DNA of 64,000 nucleotides from Pseudo-nitzschia pungens (Eukaryota; Bacillariophyta; Bacillariophyceae; Bacillariales; Bacillariaceae), in assembly GCA_037355855.1 (NCBI GenBank), contig CM074768.1, forward strand, positions 1,054,001 to 1,118,000, in the 5' to 3' direction. Both the position numbers and the translations under genes were made by a program. The notes under the pieces were generated by a model. That model was not told the DNA's origin, searched no databases, and worked only from the letters and a program-made list of their open reading frames with translations. The stretch's first letter is position 1, and the number at the start of each line of letters is the position of its first letter. Positions 59,511 through 64,000 of this stretch are shown here, piece by piece.

Positions 59511-60104
59511 TGCCATACCCCGGGTCTACTAGTGATTAGAATAGTAGTGATATGCAAATTGTGAGCTCTATTGATTAGTCTATTTGCTACAGTCCTAAGA
59601 GCTCTCCGAATCAGCGATTCTGTCGACTCGCCGATTGTTTTTATCCTTATCCTTAATCCAGTCCCGTGCGTACTCGTGACTGTATTCTGGTGCACGGCAT
59701 ACTCCTCCATGGTACTGTTACGATTTAATAGGATCCCTGCAATAATAGGGATGGACTCTCCTGATATTAACCCGGTCGGTTACAAAGGGAGCAGTTTCAA
59801 TAGTTACTGCCATACCCCGGGTCTACTAGTGATTAGAATAGTAGTGATATGCAAATTGTGAGCTCTATTGGTTAGTCTATTTGCTACAGTTCTAAGAGCC
59901 TTCCGAATCAGCGATTCTATCGACTCGCCGATTGTTTTTATCCTTATCCTTAATCCAGTCCCGTGTGTACTCGTGACTGTATTTTGGTGCACGGCATACT
60001 CCTCCATGGTACTGTTACGATTTAATAGGATCCCTGCAATAATAGGGGTGCACTCTCCTAATGTTAACCCGATCGGTTACAAAGGGAGCAGTTTCAATAG
60101 TTAC
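59511..60104 (-). repeat. 297-bp tandem duplication at the 3' end of gypsy pol
   Basis: 59511-59807 and 59808-60104 are nearly identical, each starting TGCCATACCCCGGGTC on the plus strand. The right copy includes the last ~30 codons of pol; the left copy carries a detached duplicate of them. Each unit also carries a short minus-strand ORF starting MEEYAVHQNTVTSTHGTGLR (59495-59710 and 59804-60007). Confidence 0.95.
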
Positions 60105-63100
60105 AGTTCCATTGTTATGGGCCTTGATCACCTTGTAAGGTCCTTGTCGTGGGAAGGATAATTTCGGAACAATGCCCTTCCTTTCCAGGGTGACATAGTC
60201 TCCTTCCTTGTAGACATGGGGAATCCTCTTCTGATTCTCCCGGGTGTTACTCTTGTGGATACTCTTTTGTTTCCTTGCTTGGATTGCTTCCCAATCCACT
60301 GGGAAATTCACAGGCATAAACATGTCCCTTCCAAACACCAGTTGCGCTGGGGAATATCCCAGGGTGGTGTGAATGGCACTTCTGATGGCGTACGCTGCCT
60401 TGGTGGTGAATTCCTCAAAAGGGTCCTTCTCGTGGAGATCTCTTTGTTCCAGGTTAAAGGACAATAGGCAGTCCTTCAGGACCTGGTGGATTCGTTCCAG
60501 CACTGAGTTGGATTGTGGGTTCCAAGCGCCACTGGGCTTTCTTTTCATCCCCATGTTGTCGCAGAGCTCCTGGAACTCTGCTTTGAACTCACTCCCGCCG
60601 TCAAAGCCAATTTCCTTTGGGCGCGGATATCGTGCTAGCCAAGTACTGTCCAACAATCGTTGAGTTTCTGCTGCATTTGGCGAGTCCTTCAGATGGGCCA
60701 ATTCAAACCATCCGGTCACTGGGTCCACCATGGTGAGAACATGGATGTGGTAGTCTTTGCCATTTTTATTGTGGACAGTTGCAGGTCCCCAGAGGTCAAC
60801 ATTGACCCTCTGCCATTTGGTAACCTCAACTGCTTTCTCCGGTAGTAGTCCATACTTCTTCCGGCCACTCTTTTTGAACATCTGACACGTGTGGCAGTGC
60901 TTACAGAGGTCCTGGACGTCCTTTCGTAGGCCTTTCCAGGTGAACACTGAGCGAATGCTCTGTTCCATTCTCTTTTCTCCGGGATGGACCAACATGCTAT
61001 GGTACCATTCCATGACTCTGTCCTTGAGTTTGTCGGGAATCAGAATCTTTCCTTCTTTGTGGACTAGGTTGTAACCTTCCACCATTTTGGTGGTCAGTCG
61101 ATTGTCTTTTTCCAGAGCATTCACAATTCCTGTGTCCTTTTGCTGGTAGAACTGAATCATGTCCGGGGCAAGTGGGAATGCACTATTGCCCTGGAACTCT
61201 TCCGGTGCTTCTCCAAGCGGGAATAGGAGTTGCCGGAGGTGCTCTTCCTCATCCGCGTAGGTGAGGGGCTTATTTGGTGGTAGCCATTCCACTGTGTCCG
61301 CTGGGTCATCTGTGATGTCCAGGCGAGACAGTGCGTCTGCTGCATCGTTGTCTTTGCCAGCAACGTGCTTGACTACGGGGTGGAACTCCTCCATGAGGAG
61401 TCTCCATCGGACCATCCTTTGGGTGGGCATCTGCTGATAGAGCAGGTTAAGGTGGTCTGTGTGAATAATCACATCTTGTCCTCTTAGGATTCCTTCAAAC
61501 GCTTTTAGCCCTTCTACTATGCCCAGGAGTTCTTTCTCTCCAACCGTGTAGTTGAGCTGCGCCGAGTTCAGCTTCCGGGTGTAGAAACCAAGGGGCTTGC
61601 CATCTTGGCATACAGTTGCTCCCAGTTGCCTGTCGCTGGTGTCTGAGTAGAGATGAAATGGTTTCGTAAAGTCTGGGAATGCAAGCTTTGCTTCGTCTGC
61701 GAGCATCCGTTTCGCCTCCATGAAAGCTTTCTGCTCTGCTGGGCCCCAGTACCAGTTCATTTTTCCCTTTTTCCCTGCGAGTTTGTTGAGGGGGGCCAGG
61801 ATGTGGGAGCGTCGCTTCCACATGTCCCGGTAGAAATTTACCATTCCAAGAAACATCTTGAGTTGCTTGGTATTCTTGGGGGCTTCTAGGCGCTTCATCG
61901 CCTCCAGCTTCTTCGGCTGGGGCTGAATGCCCTCTGTTGTTAACAGAAATCCCAGATATTCCACTTCTTTTTGCATGAAAAAGGATTTTCTGAGGTTGGC
62001 TCGGAAGCCGGCATCGTCCAGTCTCTGTAGGACTGTATCGATTTTGTTGAGGTGGTCCTGTTCGGATTCCCCTTCCCTCTGGATGATGAGAATATCATCA
62101 ATATAGACCAGGACATAGTCCAGGTCACCGAGTAGGTTCATCATAACGGACTGGAAGATATCCGGTGCGCATGCGATTCCCATTGCCAGTCTCTTGTAGG
62201 CATACTTTCCCCATGGTAAAATGGTAGAGCAAATCTTTTGGCTCTCCTTGCAGATGGGGATGGTATAGTATCCTTGGGACAAGTCCAGCGCCGTAGCTGA
62301 TTTGAACTTTTGTAGCCTTTGGATTGTTTCCCCTATTCGTGGTAGTGGGAATGGTTTTCGTTGGATGGCTGCGTTCATCTTCCGAAAGTCAGTTAGGACG
62401 CGAATGTCCCCTGTCTTCTTTGGTTGACAGAACGTCGGGGATGCCCATGGTGAGTCATCATCATGGGGGAGTTTCTCCAGGACTCCAATGTCACAGAGCC
62501 TGTTGATTTCCTTCCGGAGTGCTTGTTCAAAGGCATGGGGTACTGAATAGTACCTCTGCCTGACCGGTTTAACCCCTGGTTGGAGTTCAATAGATACCGG
62601 TTCAATATTCTTGAGCAGTCCCAGACCTCCGCCAAAGAGTGTGGGGAACTTCTTCAATGTTTTTTTCAGGGCCTCCTTAGACGCGTCTGTGATCTCCAGG
62701 TCGTTGACCATGGAGTCTATATCTACTTTGGAGTAGTCGGTGTCCAGGATCTTTGCTTGCCTTTCTTCCTCGTGTTGGAGGATTGGACTTTGTGTGTTGG
62801 CAAAGAATACAGCCTCACATTTGTCCGGGTCAGTAAGCTCCCCCATTCCCTTCATGGGGATGGAGTCGCCCTGCCATTCGATTGTTCGGGAGCTGTATTT
62901 TATATCCAGTCCCAGTTGTGCCATTAGGTCGGATCCTATGATCATGTCATAGGGTACTTCCTCGTGGTGATGGTATTCATCCACTTGGAAGGTCCATTTA
63001 ATGGTCTTGGAGTTTGAAAATTCTATCAACCTTAGTCCCACTGAAGCCGCAGACCTGGTTCTGAACTTGCCCCCATAGGTATTGTAGGTGACAGATCTTT

Positions 63101-63278
63101 GGTCTCGGTTCGTTAGTTGACTTCGGTCGACAAATTGCCGTAGTATGATGGATTTGGAGCACCCAGAGTCTAATAGGCCCCGGAGCATCCTCCCCCTTCC
63201 CTTGTGGTCCAATACCTCCACACAGACGTCTGCAAATCGGTTGATGATCCGGGGTCCGGTGTGGATGGTATCAACCAT
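60015..63278 (-). CDS. Ty3/gypsy Pol polyprotein (protease, RT, RNase H, integrase)
   Basis: 1087 residues, uninterrupted. Aspartic protease with LLDSGCSKS (35-43, DSG active site) and MIIGSDLM. Reverse transcriptase (~240-440) with LDLSQGYYTI and catalytic VYIDDIL (392-395). RNase H (~540-650) with HLYSDTSD, EKELLGI and IHTDHLNL. Integrase with zinc region (MLVHPGEKRM ... CKHCHTCQM), core Asp in NVDLWGP (~828), Asp in GFDGGSEF (~893), Glu in SVLERIH (~928), and a C-terminal SH3-like tail ending VNIRRVHPYY. All catalytic residues are present. The element copies its RNA to DNA and integrates it. It starts with ATG immediately after the upstream Gag stop, in the same frame. Confidence 0.96.
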   Translation of the reverse strand: MVDTIHTGPRIINRFADVCVEVLDHKGRGRMLRGLLDSGCSKSIILRQFVDRSQLTNRDQRSVTYNTYGGKFRTRSAASVGLRLIEFSNSKTIKWTFQVDEYHHHEEVPYDMIIGSDLMAQLGLDIKYSSRTIEWQGDSIPMKGMGELTDPDKCEAVFFANTQSPILQHEEERQAKILDTDYSKVDIDSMVNDLEITDASKEALKKTLKKFPTLFGGGLGLLKNIEPVSIELQPGVKPVRQRYYSVPHAFEQALRKEINRLCDIGVLEKLPHDDDSPWASPTFCQPKKTGDIRVLTDFRKMNAAIQRKPFPLPRIGETIQRLQKFKSATALDLSQGYYTIPICKESQKICSTILPWGKYAYKRLAMGIACAPDIFQSVMMNLLGDLDYVLVYIDDILIIQREGESEQDHLNKIDTVLQRLDDAGFRANLRKSFFMQKEVEYLGFLLTTEGIQPQPKKLEAMKRLEAPKNTKQLKMFLGMVNFYRDMWKRRSHILAPLNKLAGKKGKMNWYWGPAEQKAFMEAKRMLADEAKLAFPDFTKPFHLYSDTSDRQLGATVCQDGKPLGFYTRKLNSAQLNYTVGEKELLGIVEGLKAFEGILRGQDVIIHTDHLNLLYQQMPTQRMVRWRLLMEEFHPVVKHVAGKDNDAADALSRLDITDDPADTVEWLPPNKPLTYADEEEHLRQLLFPLGEAPEEFQGNSAFPLAPDMIQFYQQKDTGIVNALEKDNRLTTKMVEGYNLVHKEGKILIPDKLKDRVMEWYHSMLVHPGEKRMEQSIRSVFTWKGLRKDVQDLCKHCHTCQMFKKSGRKKYGLLPEKAVEVTKWQRVNVDLWGPATVHNKNGKDYHIHVLTMVDPVTGWFELAHLKDSPNAAETQRLLDSTWLARYPRPKEIGFDGGSEFKAEFQELCDNMGMKRKPSGAWNPQSNSVLERIHQVLKDCLLSFNLEQRDLHEKDPFEEFTTKAAYAIRSAIHTTLGYSPAQLVFGRDMFMPVNFPVDWEAIQARKQKSIHKSNTRENQKRIPHVYKEGDYVTLERKGIVPKLSFPRQGPYKVIKAHNNGTVTIETAPFVTDRVNIRRVHPYYCRDPIKS

Positions 63279-63902
63279 TCAGTTGTGGGATCCTTTCTTT
63301 TTAAAGGTCTTTCTGTACTTTCTTCTGTACTCTTTGAGTTCTCGTTCAGAGATATCGATCTCGTCATCGGAGACTTCGTGGTCAGCTTGGGCCGTGGCCA
63401 GTACGTAGGAGTACTCGTGGTTCGATAGGTTCCTTCCCCAGTGGGGTTTGGGGTACTGCTCGTTATCTGAGTCTTCTTTTGCCACAAAGTGCTCCTTGAG
63501 CAAGTTGAGGGTTTCCCGGTCAAACCTTCCCTTCTTGGAGGGGCCACCGGTTAGTTTCCAGCATTTGCCGGCGTGGGTCTTGCCACAGGTTTTGCAAAGT
63601 TGCTTATTGTTGTCCATTGGGCGCTTCTTTTTGTTGGGAGACTTGCTGTTTCCTCCCCCAGAAGTGGCCTTGGAGTTCTTCTTGGTGCCACCGTTTTGTT
63701 TTTCCAGTTCGGTGATCCGTTTGCGAAGTTCTTCTTCGTTTCGGATGGTGGTTTCCAAGTTTTCGAGTTTGTCGATCGTGGTGTTGAAGGAATGGGTAAA
63801 GACGTCCCATCCAATGTGTTCCAGTTTGTCCCTCTGGGTGTGGGTCATGCTGGTGTCCAGAATTTCCTTCATCTCGTCGTGAGTGAAGCTGGAGGGTGCC
63901 AT
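63279..63902 (-). CDS. Gag-like protein with zinc knuckle, upstream of pol
   Basis: 207 residues from MAPSSFTHDEMKEILDTSMT. A coiled-coil segment (NTTIDKLENLETTIRNEEEL ... ITELEKQ, in part), a basic linker and a short zinc knuckle CKTCGKTHAGKCW (CX2CX3HX3C, one residue shorter than the retroviral CCHC box), then an acidic C-terminus. It ends in TGA directly before the ATG of pol, in the same frame. The reading frame has no stop between this ATG and about 63940, so the Met may be internal. As nucleocapsid-type protein it should bind the element RNA. Confidence 0.85.
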   Translation of the reverse strand: MAPSSFTHDEMKEILDTSMTHTQRDKLEHIGWDVFTHSFNTTIDKLENLETTIRNEEELRKRITELEKQNGGTKKNSKATSGGGNSKSPNKKKRPMDNNKQLCKTCGKTHAGKCWKLTGGPSKKGRFDRETLNLLKEHFVAKEDSDNEQYPKPHWGRNLSNHEYSYVLATAQADHEVSDDEIDISERELKEYRRKYRKTFKKKGSHN

Positions 63903-64000
63903 TCCTGTGGCGGCGCCACTTTCCCAGAGGCATTCTGGTAGATAGCTTGTAGTTCGGCCATTCGATTGGCCCAGGCGCGGATGCCATGTTTCATGTCGAC
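63869..64000 (-). CDS. upstream Gag fragment in another frame, cut by window edge
   Basis: The frame reads MKHGIRAWANRMAELQAIYQ (Met at 63994) and continues NASGKVAPPQEW to a TGA at 63869-63871, overlapping the start of the next ORF by 34 bases. It looks like coding sequence of the same Gag interrupted by a frame change. Whether this is a mutation or programmed frameshifting cannot be told, as the upstream part is outside the window. Confidence 0.5.
   Translation of the reverse strand, partial: VDMKHGIRAWANRMAELQAIYQNASGKVAPPQEWHPPASLTTR

Overview
This is nuclear DNA from a eukaryote, most likely a diatom or a close photosynthetic stramenopile. The case rests on several genes read together: a phytoene synthase and two other proteins that begin with a signal peptide followed by a Phe-containing cleavage motif (the ASAFAP-type entry signal of secondary plastids), a heat-shock-factor DNA-binding protein (HSFs are strongly expanded in diatoms), a tyrosine-kinase-like kinase with low-complexity inserts, spliceosomal introns beginning GTACGT, and eukaryotic tRNA genes. 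No species is assigned.

Layout. 1-1858: 3' part of a Ty3/gypsy pol. 2061-11411: an AT-rich block with a pogo/DDE-like transposase-related ORF and four lineage-specific Lys/Ser-rich genes, three of which share a Cys-rich domain that I do not recognise. 12581-16080: plastid-targeted unknown protein, EMAP-II-type tRNA-binding protein, HSF. 16081-19563: repeat-rich intergenic DNA. 19564-28075: a three-exon peroxiredoxin whose peroxidatic residue is read as TG|A across an intron (candidate selenocysteine), a large kinase, and phytoene synthase. 28755-29939: intact Tc1/IS630-like transposase. 30341-39733: a giant repeat-bearing single-pass membrane protein, a SET protein with a C-terminal membrane anchor, a G-patch protein. 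40230-43000 and 54570-57330: two diverged PIF/Harbinger elements, each with a SANT/Myb-like gene facing a broken transposase. 44725-44957: three tightly packed tRNA genes (Asn, Lys, Gln). 45468-49733: large disordered putative nuclear protein. 51950-52657: glutathione S-transferase. 52783-54501: a cluster of non-autonomous DNA transposons, two with exact 8-bp target duplications (hAT type). 57471-60104: nested tandem repeats. 60015-64000: gag-pol of a second Ty3/gypsy element on the minus strand, running off the right edge.

The ordinary genes are single housekeeping or plastid genes with no operon logic. About half the window is mobile or repetitive DNA. The points most worth a second look are the intron-split TGA in the peroxiredoxin, the undescribed Cys-domain gene block, the tRNA trio with one shared terminator, the 52-bp perfect palindrome, and several miniature inverted-repeat families whose ends can be read directly.
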